Shown: positions 1 through 14,320, counted from the stretch's first letter. The stretch: DNA of 64,000 bases from Datnioides undecimradiatus (GCA_008933995.1 WARS01000011.1:17815516-17879515), one strand, 5' to 3'. The notes: generated by a model not told the origin, from the letters alone. Made by a program: numbers and translations.

Positions 1-137
1 AACGCTGAGTTGTCTAAAAATAAAACAAACGAAGAAGGCAAACTCAGAACTACGATGCTCATGTGGGAACTACTGGCCAACATGTTCGCTTATGGATATG
101 ATGAACCTGACGTAGCTGCCGTTCTGCTCTTCCACAG
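1..137 (+). other. swap70: swap70 intron 2 (3' part)
   Basis: Non-coding sequence ends in a pyrimidine-rich acceptor (ctgctcttccacag) directly before the exon that begins with codons for [10 protein letters not shown]. The first two swap70 exons must lie upstream of the window. Confidence 0.8.
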
Positions 138-3100
138 GTGAGGGATAACTTTGACCGCCAGGAGTTCAACAAAATGTGCTGGACGCTGTGCTCGAGGAAA
201 AACCTGGATCAAAACCAGCTCTTCATCTCCAACGAGGACGCCTTCAAGATCTGGTGCATCTTCAACTTCCTGTCTGAGGACAGATACCCGCTGACCATCG
301 TCACTGAGGAGGTGAGTGCCGAAGAAAGGGACGAACACATCGCTGATGCACGTGGAAAGAGGATACCTTCAATCCATTAATGGGCGACCACATGAAACTG
401 CTAATCGACTGTTTCCTTGATTTCAAATGAGAGATTTCATCACTCAAGCTGCTAGAAACATTTGGGAGTGTCAGGACACAACAAGATTAACGACACAAGT
501 GTCATCGTTTTCATGTAAACTTGCCACACCCAAACTGATGAATGTACCAGTTTACATCTGTACACACCGGAGAAACACTTCCTCTGAAATGGTTGGTTAC
601 TTGTCACAAATGTGAGAAGTCATTACTGTAAATGTTCTGCTGGGTTGAATCAGCCCGCCTTTGTCTGTCAGCGTTAACTTCCCACTGCAGGCGCGACTCA
701 ATGCGCTTTTGTTCGCTTGCTGGTTTCGAGCTCGCAGGGGTCAGACATGAACTGGGTTTCAGTTGCTCTGCTGTATCTGCGGCGCTTCACCGCTGCACTC
801 GCTGGCCAGCTGAAAGCGCCTGTTGCTCAAGAGCAGAAAAGGAAGTTTCCAGCTTCCTGTTCTTTAACAAACGCTGGAAGATTTATTGTTGGGTTTGACA
901 AACATCAGAGCTGAATCACAGGAAGATTGTAAATCTATAAGCCCCAGTCTGCCGATGTGGAGATGAACAGTAGGAGAAACATGGGGCGGGGATGGTTGTC
1001 TTCGATATGAATGAAAAGTTGAATGTTTTATAAACTGTTTTACATGTTTGTGTGTTTGTCTTTGCACTACCATCTGTTTGCTGAATGCGTCTCCATGCAC
1101 AGATTGAGTACTTCCTGCGTAAGCTGACGGAGGCGATGGGGGGCAGCTGGGTGGAGGAGCGTTTCGAGGACTACAAGCTGCAGCTGAACTCGAAGCAGCA
1201 GAGCCTGAATGCCTGGGAGCTCATCAGCCTGGTGGGCTCGGGTCACTTCAGCAAAGGCATGGACCGGCAGACGCTCTCAATGGGCATCAACGAGGTCTAC
1301 CTGGAGCTCATCCTGGATGTGCTCAAGCAGGTGGGCAACACACCTGCACACAGTGACAATAGCGTCTCTGTAGTTACTTTCCTTGTTGAGCTTTCAGCAA
1401 CAACAAGTCTTTGTCTCACACAGAATCAGCTGGCAGGCAAACACTGTGATTGTTCTGTAATCTTAACCCAGTGGTTCACTTCATGTTGAGTTTAAAACTG
1501 GATGTTCACGTCTAAACCAGTGACAGGCACAGGTTCAGGTGCAATCATGTAACATCTGTGTGCGTGTACAAGGTACTTTTTCTTTTATTGCTAAATTAGA
1601 TTTGAAACTGAAACTCTTTGTAAACCAGTCGAAGAAAGACTTGATCCCACCAACGAATATCATCTGCTCATAATAATAATAATAATAATAATAGTAATAT
1701 AAAGTTTACTTTTAAAGCACCTTTCAAACTCTCTTAAATTTGCAATAATTAAGTGTTAAAGTGCACATATTACACTTCATCACAAGACAAATAGAAACAT
1801 AACAGACATAAGTTGGACTGCTGAATGGTTTCTTGGCACAATAAGTGAGAACAAAGGTTTGATGCTCGGTATCATACAGACTCCAACTTTAATAATAACA
1901 GCTGATAATAGTCAGTAATACTCAGTCTCTCTGCAGGGATACATGATGAAGAAAGGTCACAAGAGGAAGAACTGGACGGAGCGCTGGTTCGTGCTAAAGC
2001 CAAACTCCATCGCCTACTACGTCGGCGAGGACCTGGCCGAACATAAAGGAGATATCTTACTGGACGGAAACTGCCTGGTGGAGGCAAGAATATAAGAATA
2101 TAATTATGTGTTCATGACGGCTCAGTGCTAATGATTAGGTGGCTGTTATTAATCTCGTTTTGGCATCAGGTTAGAGCATCCACTCCCATGGTATCCTTCA
2201 GCAGATGAAAGAGAAACTTCATTTCCTTCATAGCTGACAAAGCTAACATGTAGACCTTGATTTGACATTATTTGCATTACACAACATTGTGCAAATGCAT
2301 ATTTCCACGTACTCTTCTGCATGTTTGTGTTTTTATCTGGTGGCATAATCCTTGTTTGTCGTTTTCGCTGCAGCCTCTGCAAGATAAAGAGGGTAAGAAG
2401 TGTCTCTTCCTCATCAAGTCGTCGCTAAAAACCTTTGAAATCAGTGCATCAGACAAGAAGAAGAAGCAGGAGTGGATCCAGGGTGAGTGCGGATGTCAGC
2501 GCATTCAGATCTATGTTTTGTTTTGTGGTTTTTCTAAAAAAAATCAAAACGGAGCCGCAAACCACAACAATTTTAAGTGATGGTGAAGCTGCAGGTTTGT
2601 TCCTTACTTCATGGTTTATTCTGTAGAGTGTCAGAAAATAGGGAAATATTCCCTTTTACATATTTGTGGCATAATTGTTTGCAGGTAATTGTTTGCTCTT
2701 CAGTTACATCGCAACTTGCTTTCTACATCTCCTTCAGCCATTCAGACCTGCGTGAGCCTGCTGCGTCAGGGCCGGCCGGCGCCGCACCGCGAGGCTCGGC
2801 AGAAGCGACGCGAGCTGCGGCTGAAGCAGCAGGCCGAGCAGGAGGAGCTGGAGCTGAGGATGAGGGAGCTGCAGACGGCCAATGAGGCTAAACAGCTCGA
2901 GCTGGAGAACATGAGGAAGGTGAGGAGCACATGTTAAAGGTCCCCCCCCTGAATCTGGACTGGTCAGGAAATGTCTGGTGCTCTAGTTCCTTTTTGTAGT
3001 ATCCTGAATTTAAAGTAGGTCAGCGTGGAAGTGAGAAGGGAAGGAGGGATCCATTACAAAAGTGTGAAGATTGTGAAGTCAACACAATGTGTGAATGCAA

Positions 3101-6100
3101 ACAAGATGAGCATATTAAAAGGGATAATCCTAAGTTTAGCTTCCCCACTCTGTGTTCAGTTACTTTACTTTCCAGTGACTCTGACATGTTTCACTTTTCC
3201 CTTTGCACCAAAAAGAAAAAAGTTGTGTAACAGCGTCACACTGCAGTGATTAGAAGACACTGAATTAAGCATCTACTTCAAGACTCGACACAAGACACAC
3301 AGTTGGACTGGCAATGAGGATAAATTTGGATTATTACAGAGTCAAACCTTAAAGTGACTGAGGCCAAGAGAGACGACAAAGCAAGAACAAGTGTAGATAA
3401 CCCTGTAGGTCACCACAGAACACCTGAAACACCAGAACAGGTTTGATGTTGATATTTGTTTAAATAAGAGGCCAGCGCGAGATTAAAAAACCAAAAGGAA
3501 AGAGCCTTCCAGGAAGTAAAACGCTGGAATTTGTGAGTTAATGATACCTGAGGGAATTTCCCAGAAGGAATTTTTAAACCTGAAAGATATGAAAAGGTAT
3601 TTACTCTGGTCAAAGCACAACTGAGACGTCTCTAAAAGCGAAAGGGAGGGGAGTTTCCCTCCCAGGACTGAGCTTTAGGACAAGTTGTCCAGCACGGGTA
3701 CAAGCAGTGCAGACAGCAGCAGCATCTTCACCGTACCGAACAGGACTCGCACGTTGTCCTGTTCGCAGCTGACTCAGCAGTTTGGATTCAAATGAGGAGT
3801 TTCAGTCAGCGTTTACATCAACAGGCCAACGCAGAGTCACAAACGCACAGTAAACTGCTTTTTAACACGGACTCTATTTATGTTGTTTACCGTGCAATAA
3901 GATAAAATCAGTGCTGTCATGATGACTCGCCTGTGACGTGTTTTTCTGAGCACCTGCAGAGCATCGTGGTGACCTCATGTATCAAAGAAGGACATTCACT
4001 TCCTTCCTCAGCTGTTACGCTCACTGTGATGGCGTCACAGCTGCAGCAGAAACAGAAGCTCTTTCTGTTAAAGGTGTGGCGTTACTCTGCCTCGCTCCTC
4101 TGTACAAAACGTATGAACACAGGACACACGGCCGTCGTGACTCCACCCTGAAGCCAGCAGCTGAGTCAGGGAGAGAGTCTGTGGCTACATCCACGCTAAC
4201 AGGTGGCTTTGGGGTTAGCGTACAGTGAGGTTTGGAAAAGATAATGAGATACTCAACGCCACTAACTGATTGGATCTCATCAGACATGACTGTCACGCTC
4301 CATTACACGACCCTTTTCCAGCAGAGAAGCGATGCTGCAGCGCTCATCTTGGGCAGGGATCGTTTTAGTTTCAGGACAAAAGTGAATGTAGCCTGTGTCA
4401 GAAGGGTGAGACGTGTTTGTTTGTTTGTTTGTTTCAGTGCAAACAAGTAAGTGTAATGATGGCTCTTAAATCAGTCACATGATCTCTGTTTCAAAAGGGC
4501 TCAAAGTTGAAACACTGATTCAACAACATTCCTCGGAGATGCCGTCACACCTCGAAATAGCACAAGCACGCACAGGTTAGCGCACTGTCTGTCGGGCTCT
4601 TCTAAATAAGCTAAGCTCTCTGCCTGGCGTTGCTGGTCTCACGGGAGTAGTTGCTGCTGAATTTCACATAACAATTAAAGTAGGTCACCTAAACACTCTG
4701 CGGGTCTCCTCTGAAAATCACTCCCAGCTCATGAATACCGATAATGGATGAGCTCCACCCCGCGGCCTCCGGGTAATGAATAGTCTGTCGCTTGCTGCAA
4801 ACAGAGGAATGTGTATTGAAGCAGGTGGGGGGCAGAGGGGCCACGTTAGTCTCCATTAAACATGTTTTTCCTGTAATTCTCCTAAAACCTGACTCACGCT
4901 CCTCGTCTGCTGCCACTGCTGACCGACCGGGCGTGTTAAAAATTCAGATTATGTGGATTCCCCACACGTTGATGACGAATGGCTGCTTCCTGTTAACACC
5001 GTAAATGGCCGTGAGGTTATCAGGAAGTGACAGTGTGACCTGATGTCATGCAGTCGGCTGAAACATGAAACTACTTACAGCTTGTTGCGGGTTATGTTAG
5101 CCTGCTTTATATGGGCCTCTGCTGTCATTACACACACCTGATGTAGATGACGGAGTTCACAGCACCGTTTATTTTAAACTGACTTCACAATGCATAAAAA
5201 GAAAACGTTAAAACAGGAAATGATGCCTCGACTAACGATGATCGCTAAAGGTCATTTGAATTATTATTTATTATTATTATTTAGATTCTGTCTTTTTAAT
5301 TTCCAGCTTATAACACCACTGGCATTTGCCACCTGTGGACCACCTCATACTCTTAGCACACAGTTTGGTTTTATTAATAACAGTCCAGCAAACGTCATCA
5401 ATATGCAGCAGGATGAGACACTCGTTGATGATTATGGGGCAGAAGCTTGTCAGAAGAAACTAAGAAACCGCCAAAAAGTTAATTGTTTTAGGTAAATTAA
5501 AGATTTTTTGAAGCATGTCATAACCTCACGGAGCTGAAGCCACAATTACCAAGTGAAGTTGCAGCACCGGTCAAGCCGCAGCCATTCTCAGAGTTGTGAC
5601 AAACGGCGAGATGCAGCAACAGTCATGGTTGTGTAATGTACAGTGCTGCAGAGAACAACAGCTCGTCTTTGTCCGGGAGCGACGCCGTGCAACAATCTGC
5701 CATTGAGGTGCAAGTCCCGTCTCACATACATGGCCGCATGAATGCACAATGAATGTTTGGCCGCGCAGAGGCAGAGAGCGAGACTGCGGGTCATCTGCAG
5801 TGATCACACCACGCTGCTAAATGTAGCTGCAGTGCTGTGACGGTTCGCAGCTGAGTGACAACAGTCTGCGTGAGTTTAAAAAGCTGCACAGCCTCATTAA
5901 CTTAATGAATTCCTCCTGCTATACCTGCAGCAAAAGGCAAAACAATGGTGTTATTCTGCACTTAGAGACCACAAACCTCTGCTAGAACGCAAATTTATAA
6001 TTCGCTCGTTGTAGATAGATATTCAGGTCTGCAAGATTTCAATAAAAGTGTAAAACCAACATTATCAGTAACAGGAAGACAAACTTTCCCTCTCATCATT

Positions 6101-9100
6101 TCAAATACAGATTTTACAAGTTGGGTTGAGGTTGTGCCACGTTAACAAAGATTTACAATCCGCAGTAGGTTAAAGGGCAAAAGTGGGTAAATATAAGTAA
6201 ACGAAGCCAGTGAATAATGTATAATTTAGCCCACCTGGTTGTATAACAGAGAAAATGCCTGAGTTGTCTGTGAACATGAAGGTTGGATGGGTCTCCTGGA
6301 GGCCCAGAGAGGAAGGAAAGTCTCTTACCTCTTATCACAGTTCATTAAAGTCATCATCGACATCCTGTCATGTATCTGATCCCAGTTCCTGTTTTAAGTT
6401 TTTCTTGGAAACACACATTTTATTTTTAGAGGGCACTACATTTGTACTGTCCTCTCTCATACTTTGATTTATATTCACATGCTGCATACATCTGCTTGCC
6501 TCTTGGCCTTTAAACCGATGAATGTGAGAGCTCCTCCCTGATTAGACCACAGTCTCCTTCTAAACCGCCTGTACTGTTGGTTTACTTCTTTATTTCTGTT
6601 TAAGACAGTTGTAACCTGACACAGAGGGTGAAAACGTGTTAAAGCGGGTGCTTTTAAAGATGTTTTGATCTACTGACAGTAGTTTTTTTTGCCCACCATG
6701 TGTTTTTCTTTGCCCAGGCTCTGGAGGAGGCAGCGGCGAATGCAGCAGAAGAAGAACGAAGGCGTCTCCAGACCCAAACTGAACTCCAGGACCGCTACAA
6801 GATGGACCTGGAGAGAGAGAAGATGGTCAGTGTTCATTTCTAACTTCTACCGCAGCAGCAGCAACTTAAATATAGACTCCTTTGTTTAACGCTAGCACAG
6901 AGAGACTGTGAGCTGAGTACAATATTTAATTTAATGTCCATCTACAGAAGAGTGTAGATGGTGCAGCTCGGGGTAGAGGCCGTTTGAAGCTGGAACTGAA
7001 ACCTGAGTCATTTTAGGTTTCCTAATTAATGACACGGTGTGCGGTGAGGACATTTCCGTACAGCTAACTTCACAGTGGCAGGAGACGCGTTTGTTGCTGC
7101 TGTGAGGTGCATTTGATCTGTAACCATCTACGCTGAGCGTCGGTGCCTCTGGTGATTAGCATCTTGACATGCACGGTGCACCAGCATGAGTGTGGTGCAT
7201 CAGGTGATGTTTATCGTCCATCAGTGACCTCATGGCTTGTTTTCATGAAGAGGAAACAGTGTGTTGATTGTACTCCATCTCCATGCAACCAATTTAATTA
7301 ATGAATTTAATTTAAAAACAGAGCTCAGGAGCTTAATCACTTATTTTCATACGTTAGCAACTGATTTATTGTTTTATTGATTTGGAAAATGTCCTTTTAC
7401 AGTTTATGAGACACCAGAGTGACAGTTTGAATTTGGGGTTTGGTTGATCAGCTATCAATAAAAACAGGAAGTTGTGATATTCAGTATCATGTACACGACT
7501 GGGGATGTTTTGATAATACTTTAAAGTTGCTCATGGGGATACCAATCGGTTCTGCCAAACACAGAACAGAGAGTAATGTCATGGGCAATCAGCAGCAGAG
7601 AAAAAACATTTATTGGGGCTGTTCTAGTATTTATATTCATTTATTTGAGTAAAGTAAGATAAAAAGTAACAAATCTTCACTTTATAGGAGCTGAAATTCA
7701 CCAGTTTAGCATTTAATAACTGAAATATTAGTTTTTTTTAATCAAAGTTTTGTTAATAAAGTTGTTGAAATCTAATTCTCGATCCAAGTGAGGTGCTGAT
7801 TAATCACAGCAAAGTGTATTTTTGTATACAACGTGTGTGGAACAGTTCACTGGAGCACATAAACTCCCTAACTGGGGTGAAATGGTGAGCTGATGAATGA
7901 GCGACAGATAAAGCCTTTTGGTTCTGCAGGTACGGCAGCAGATGGAGGAGCAGGTGGCCCAGAAGTCCACTGAGCTGGAGCAGTACCTGCAGCGGGTCCG
8001 GGAGCTGGAGATCATGTACGGTCAGCTGGAGGACGCTCTGGAGGACGAGCGGCGCGCGAGGCAGGATGAGGAGGCCGTGCGGAAGCTGCAGGCACGGTCA
8101 GTGAACAAAGAGTGGAGGGGGGAGAGACGCTGTGAGGTTGCATCAAAGGTTTACAAACAAACGGGTCTGTCAGAGCGGAGACCACGCACAAACATATTCA
8201 ACCACAGATCAAATCACTGAATGTTTGTCTGTCATGAGCTTGGCACAATCCAGCAGGTTATCATTATTATTAATATTACATATTCAAATGATTACGTAAA
8301 TGCTAGTGAACTGCAGGACAAAGCACGTGTTTGAGGAGCCAGACTAAAACTAAATTCAGCAGCCGTGAGAAGAAGAAATACAGTTAATCACAGCTTTTCC
8401 ACGGTTTGCTGCACCTCAGTTAATGACTCAAATCATTAGTAGAATGACGACACCACCATGGGAAGCAGCGGCAGCAGTTAGCGGATTTATCAAACTACTG
8501 GCAGCTTTTTCTGTTTTAACTCAATATTCACGCCACAGTAAACGGTCTAATCCTTAAACATGAAGCCGGCTGCTCCTGTCACACCAGAGGCCAGACGCTC
8601 GACTTCTACTTCCCTCTCTCCGCCACATTTCCTCCCCTGTCCTTCCTTCCTCTCTGCTGACATTTGGTTTCCACCTCACATTTGACTAACTGGCGTGTGA
8701 GCGTGTCAGCACCAATGTACTGACCACAGTACCTATATTAAACTGTGTTAAAACGACAGCCATCGGTCTTTTATCATTTACTGCTGGCTGTCATGGAAAC
8801 GGCCTGCCGCACAAGCGTTGTCCAGTCTCCTACCTCACCGAATTAAGTTTCACAAACCATTTGCAGCTGTAACAGTGTAAAGGCTCCGAGAGAAAAGACA
8901 CCATGAACTTATCAGATTAACAGAGCAGACCTGCAGAAAGATACTGTTTTAATGTGCAGCGGGCAAACCTGACCTAATTTTGTACATTACAGTTCCTGGT
9001 TGCGTGCTGCTGTGTAGCAATGCACCTGACCAGTCTTTATGTTTTAGTTTGCATCTGAAACAAAACCAATCATTTACTTGTTTTCTCGATCAAAGTGCAC

Positions 9101-12100
9101 GACAGCGGCTGCACACACGTGACGAAGAGAGGAGCGCTGACGTCTGTTTTTAATAAACAGGGCAAATAACATTTTTCATGGAGTGTAATCTGTGGTTAAA
9201 CTTACACTTCAAGCATAATTACACAATCCATAAATGCACCATAGCACCACCTGCTGACGCACTTACATACCACTAGAGTAGGATAGAATCTAGAGTAGAA
9301 TAGAGTAGAATAGAATAGTCTTTATTGTCATTACAGAGCACAAGTGTACAGTGCAACAAGATTGTTTTTTGCTCTGTAGGATGCCCATTGTGAACAGTAA
9401 AAAATATAAAAAAAAACAGTGGACAGTAATAAAAAATAATAATAATTTAAAAAAAATAACATAAGTATAAAAAATAACAATCGGTAAGGAAATAATAATA
9501 AATATACAAATATAGAAGTATACAATCTGGAGAAGATGTCTGTGAATGACGAATATACAGATCTATATCTATCTATCTATATACAGATCTTACGTACAAT
9601 GTTGTAGGATATAAATATAAATATAAATATGTAGATCTACTGCTGATTTATACAATAGTTGTGTCACTATGTGTGAAGGAACATTTCTTCTATCACCTTT
9701 TGCATATTTTATTTATTATTTGATTGATTCCTTTAAATGTCTTTATGCTAAACTGTTTAAATAAAGTATGTATTGGTGGTGATACAGCACATCTATGTTA
9801 ATGTAATGAGATATCAGAGATGATAAGAGGAAAAAGGGAAATGTACAAACATATGTTGTTAAAGGGAGACCTAACATGCTTTACACTCACCATTGTGGAT
9901 GTCTGCGTGGAGCAGGTTGCTGGAGGAGGAGGCCACAAAGAGGGCGGAGCTGGAGCAGATCCACCTGCGGCAGCAGCGAGCCATCTCTGAGACAGAGGCT
10001 GAGAAACAGGAGCTGGAGAAGGAACGTGTGGCCAAGGAGAGCGCCCTCCAAGCTGCCATGCAACAACTGGAGAAGCTGGAGCAAGAGAGGCAGGGGGCGC
10101 TGGAACAGTACCAGGTCAGCTGAGAGCAGTCACAGTCAGGCTGGTGGTGTCGGGAGGAGCAGTAAGCAATGGTCCAGAGATGGTAACGAGTCATGTGACC
10201 GTTCTTCTGAATGAATTCACAGTAAAGCCTCTCAGCGTGGCTGAGGAACAGGGCCGATGCAGAGAGAAGCCTGAGAGCGCAGCTGCACATAACCATTTTC
10301 AATATCCATTAATCAATCAATACTTTAGTACTTTACCCAATAATCATGATGTGCATAGAAGGACCAAAACTGTTGGCGAAGGAGCACCACAAAACCTCAA
10401 AGTTCCCAAACATCAAACGTGAGCTGGGAGGAATTTGTGCAGTAACGAATTCAGGAAGTGCATCTTTAAGAGAGTAGAAATACCACATAAAGAGAAGAAA
10501 AGCAATGCAAACACACACAGTACATAAACCACACTCAGCCTGATACTAATGCAAGGTATATGAAATAAAAATAAATATCTTAAATTTTAATTTTTAATAG
10601 AAAAAAGTTAAGATTTCCCTCTAAGGTTCTGCAGTCACTCCAGTCACTTGTAATTTCTACTTTATTGTAATGACTTAACTTAATTTGTTCTAACAGTGAT
10701 ACCAGGCATGTAGTGCATGTCAGTGCAACCGTCAATAATATTTGTTGGCAGAAAAGATAAAATGCCTCTCACCTTGAATCTTGTAAAACCGTTAATGTGT
10801 TTTCGCCTCTGTGTGCTTCAGACTGTGGTGAAGAAGCTGGAAGATGCAACCAACAACACCAGGAGCTGGAAACACAAGGTGGCCGAACACGAGGGCTTCT
10901 TACGACTCATTCAGCCAGGTAACAGCACACTGACTTTGGAGAGGACCTCAATGATTAAGAGGAGCATTTCTTGTCATTGATCACTGTTTTATGTCTTTTT
11001 TACTGTATGCACGAGTAAAGATATCAAAGTACGGCCATTCAGGAATAACAAAAAGCTATTATTTAAACAGGCGGGCCAAACAGAGTCCTCCTTAACCCGG
11101 TATTCAAATTGAACGGCTACATGGTTAGTGGTTCAAGCTGTAGCTGTGATTTCATTTCTCCTCAAATGACCTGAGATGGCACCATCATCTGAAAGGTGTT
11201 GTTAAAGCTCTGATACGTCACCAGATGTGTTACATACACCACAGGAGAAGGACTAGGTTTACTGCAGTGCTCACCATTGATCCTAAACTCCAAACTCTTG
11301 ATCATTCCTCCTCCTTCTAACAGTGTCTCCAGAGACAAGGCTTATGTTTTCCCTGCATTTGTTGAGCAGCTAACAGCCTACAGCTAACAATATAATCTCT
11401 TCTCAACAAAACATACATTTTATCATAGTTTTTATTACCAAAGATTTATTTTCAGCTCGTTAACGTCTCTTCTTGACATGGGGGACAATGACTGACATTT
11501 GCAGGCGTAGCAACGCACAGCTGCTAGTCAGTGCTAACAGGTCATTAGAAGCTCCCATCTGACCCTCCGTTGGAAAGACGGGAGCCCTATGTAGCGTCGA
11601 CTATCACTTGAAACACATTTATCATAATAAAGAAGTGTAAAACTGTGCTGGGTGTGGCCTAATGCCTCTTCCTGTGCCTCTCTGTTGACACTTGTTCATT
11701 TAGATTTTTCAGCACAGGAACTGCTGAGCTGTATTTGGCATCACTGCATTGTTGCAGCGGTTTGGTGGACTTGCTGAGCGACTGAAAAGTGTTACATTAG
11801 CTCAAACAGCTGAAAACAACAGCTAAAGGTCCTCTGACCACGAATTACAGCACTGCGTCTCTTTAGCACTATCAAACTGTTGCTACACTGCACTGTTGGA
11901 CATTTTCAACTGATTTATCTATTCAGCTTTGATTGCATCCTTACACTTTAGCGCTCTGCAGCTCTTTGCTACATGCACGCTGCTAAATGTGTAACTTATT
12001 TTGCTGACATCCATCTAGTTTCAGAGAACCACATCATTACGGCTTCAGTTGTTTTTCTCTCCTCCAAAGCTACAAACGAACTCCTGCCAGGAATAAATTT

Positions 12101-12865
12101 GATGGCGCCTTCGTCCGACTAATTTCCCAAAAGAGTTCATTAGTGAAATTAGTGGAATAGAAATAACTTGGCCTTTGTGTTTTAAACCTGAGACTCTCCT
12201 GTCACTCTCTCTCAGCCAACTATGCACAGCCCGGTGCCTCAAAAGCAGGTTACAGCCAAACAAAAAGAGGCTGGAGAGAGAAAACATAACAACGAGATGT
12301 CTGAATTCCACTGATACCTTTGGCTGAAGGCTTCGTATTAAGAATGTTGTTTACTATAAAGTTAAATGACGACTTTAAAAGACCTTATTTCAGCCTGTCT
12401 AAACCCTTTGGTGCAAGAAGGTTATAGAATTTGAAATAGCTGGAGCTAAAGAGGCATTTTTGGATTTAAAATCTTTACGAATGAGTGATGTGCATCAAAA
12501 ACAGTGAAGACAAAATGCCAAAACAAAAAGTTGTTAAACCGCTCCGATGCAACACACACAGTAAAAATGAGAGATGCAGTTTCCAAACCAGGTCAAGGTT
12601 GAACTGCATGCTTTCACAGCAGCTGATGATCTTGTTTTTACGCTCAGTTGTTTAACTTCCACTCCAGCTGCAGTGACATCGAAGTGAACTCCAGCATGTG
12701 TCACTTCAACTTGACGTCGCTTCACGGTGAATATTCCTGTTTGCAGGTTCCAAGGGACAGCAGCTGATCACCAACTGGGGCCCAGCGGCCTTCTCTGACG
12801 CAGAGCTGAGTCTGAGAGAGAAGAAGTGGCAGGAGATGAAGAACCAGCCGGCTCAGGCCCAGTAA
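138..12865 (+). CDS. swap70: Switch-associated protein 70 (SWAP-70), exons 3-12; 5' end lies outside the window
   Basis: SWAP-70 binds phosphoinositides and F-actin and acts in Rac signalling and membrane ruffling (family knowledge). Ten exons are visible: 138-311, 1103-1330, 1937-2083, 2374-2482, 2738-2919, 6718-6825, 7930-8096, 9916-10114, 10822-10918 and 12747-12865 (stop TAA 12863-12865). All join in frame to about 509 codons. With roughly 80 residues encoded upstream of the window, this matches human SWAP-70 (585 aa, 12 exons). The PH domain starts at [18 protein letters not shown] and ends near [11 protein letters not shown]. It is followed by a long Glu/Gln/Arg-rich coiled coil (2738-10918) and a C-terminal tail with [10 protein letters not shown]. 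The N-terminal EF-hand region is missing because it lies before base 1. The match is to SWAP70 rather than DEF6, as shown by [17 protein letters not shown] and NWGPAAF. Which teleost duplicate (a or b) cannot be told. The intron at 2084-2373 starts with GC. Confidence 0.96.
1671..1699. repeat. (TAA)n microsatellite in a swap70 intron
   Basis: Tandem TAA units, seven perfect and then interrupted, followed by sequence resembling a dispersed fish motif (taaagtttac...aaagcacctt). Confidence 0.8.
2920..6717 (+). other. swap70: Large swap70 intron, no gene seen
   Basis: A 3.8-kb intron between coiled-coil exons 7 and 8 (donor gtgagg at 2920, acceptor tgcccag ending 6717). It contains a short GTTT microsatellite at 4414-4434 and scattered short ORFs without family resemblance. 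I see no exon, RNA gene or recognisable transposon in it. Confidence 0.6.
4414..4434. repeat. (GTTT)n microsatellite
   Basis: Five tandem TGTT/GTTT units inside the large swap70 intron. Confidence 0.8.
9271..9640. repeat. Dispersed retroelement-like repeat in a swap70 intron
   Basis: The block opens with degenerate pentanucleotide units (tagaa/gagta, 9271-9319). It then reads agtctttattgtcattac, an arrangement I recall as common at the tails of fish interspersed repeats. An A/T-rich tract, ATCT units (9561-9590) and ATAAAT units (9610-9632) follow. No transposase or reverse transcriptase ORF is present. The family assignment is from memory and unverified. Confidence 0.5.
10919..12746 (+). 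other. swap70: Last swap70 intron, no gene seen
   Basis: A 1.8-kb intron between the exon ending in IQP-G and the terminal exon. Donor gtaaca, acceptor cctgtttgcag. Nothing beyond AT-rich unique sequence was recognised. Confidence 0.6.
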
Positions 12866-14235
12866 AGAGCCCTGAACGTTTGACATGTCTGCAACTCCGA
12901 GGAGAAGACAAGGGAGGCTGCTGGGAAGTACTGGCTGGTGACTGGATTTGAGATTTACCAGGTTAATATAAGGCATTTTATGTTACAGGGGCATTAATTA
13001 ATCAATGACCCTTATCTCTTTTATAAATCCTAAAAAGAAAGTGGTGCCCAGTAGGAACCAGCACTGATAGAAGTCACTGTAGGCCACCGTAGATAAAGGA
13101 GCAGTACAAAGACTTACATCTTCACATGAGGATTAATTTACTAATTCAAGCAGGGATCCAGCAATAAAACGGTGTGAAGAAGCGATAACAACAGGAGAAA
13201 CGCTGGGATGATAGCTCTGCTGATTTTCGTCTTTCTCTGTTGCTGAGTGAATTTCATTGCTGCGACATTCGATTGGTCTTGTGTGACTGAGCAGCTAAAT
13301 AATGGAAGTGCAGTGCGATCAAAGTCACACGAGGACGGACAGGATGTAGAAGCTGGGTAATTAGTATTGATCTTAAGCCTAACAGCCACCAAAATTATTG
13401 TGTTTTACAGTCAGAATAACTAATTAAGTCACATTTAAACATTACAGCAGCTCACTGGTTGTAACGCGGTGAAGAAGAAACCAGTTTAAAGTAATTTCAA
13501 ACATTTAACCGGTCACGTGTTTTTATACTGTGGCTTACTGATACATACAAGGGTAGGGTGGCTACAATCCTACCAAGTTAACAATATAAATGATATAAAT
13601 CTGTTGATTCTTTCACTTCGTCCTGTGTGTCAGTTTGTATGAAATGCACTACTTTTTAGATTCAGGATGTTGTAAAGTGAAGAGATGCTGTAGTTGTGAG
13701 ACATTTCTAGTCTGTTTCCTGACTCCTTTTCCTTTCAGCTCTTTGGAACCACTTCTACATGAAAACATGAGGGGTTGTGTACATATTTTGACAATGGTTT
13801 CTGTTTTGTCGGAGTTTTGTGTTTAGTTAAGCTGCCTGAAAGAACGACGAGCAGCACCTGAAGATGACAGGTTTGGTGTAAAGTAAATAATGTTTAACTG
13901 AAAGGTCTTAAACCTGAGGTGTAGAAACCACGCTCAGTTCACTAAATCCTTAATCGTCATCAGAGTGCTCTTTTGTCTCCACTTTATCGACCTAGGTTTA
14001 AACTGTTGCGCTGAACTCTCACACATTTCCGTCTTGTAAACAATATGGCAGAAATAGGGCATTTTGCCAAAGTCTCACTTCAAACAAGAATGCTAACTGC
14101 AGAGCATTTGTGTTGTATCGTACTGTAACCATCAGTGCCTTTCATAGTGTTATGTGTGAAAATTCCCATTTTGTTTTTATATATATGTAAAAAGATGAAG
14201 ACTGAACTGTGTAATAAAACATATCTTGAATAAGC
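12866..14235 (+). other. swap70: swap70 3'UTR (approximate end)
   Basis: Non-coding sequence after the TAA stop. The first clear polyadenylation signal, AATAAA, is at 14213-14218 after a T/A-rich stretch; another candidate lies near 14635. The end is inferred from the signal only. Confidence 0.5.
14213..14218 (+). terminator. Candidate swap70 poly(A) signal
   Basis: Canonical AATAAA hexamer about 1.35 kb after the swap70 stop codon, followed by GT-rich to T-rich sequence. A second AATAAA near 14635 is an alternative. Confidence 0.45.
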
Positions 14236-14320
14236 ATCGCCCTGACTCCTGAATATACAAATCAAAACACTACAGCAGAATTTCATTTTTTATGGCCCAA
14301 TCATTCATGCCAACTTTTTA

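Noticed and set aside
10086..10105. CTCF-like GGCAGGGGGCGCTGG in a swap70 exon
   Set aside because: Only the right half of the motif fits, and the sequence is explained by coding for ERQGALEQ.
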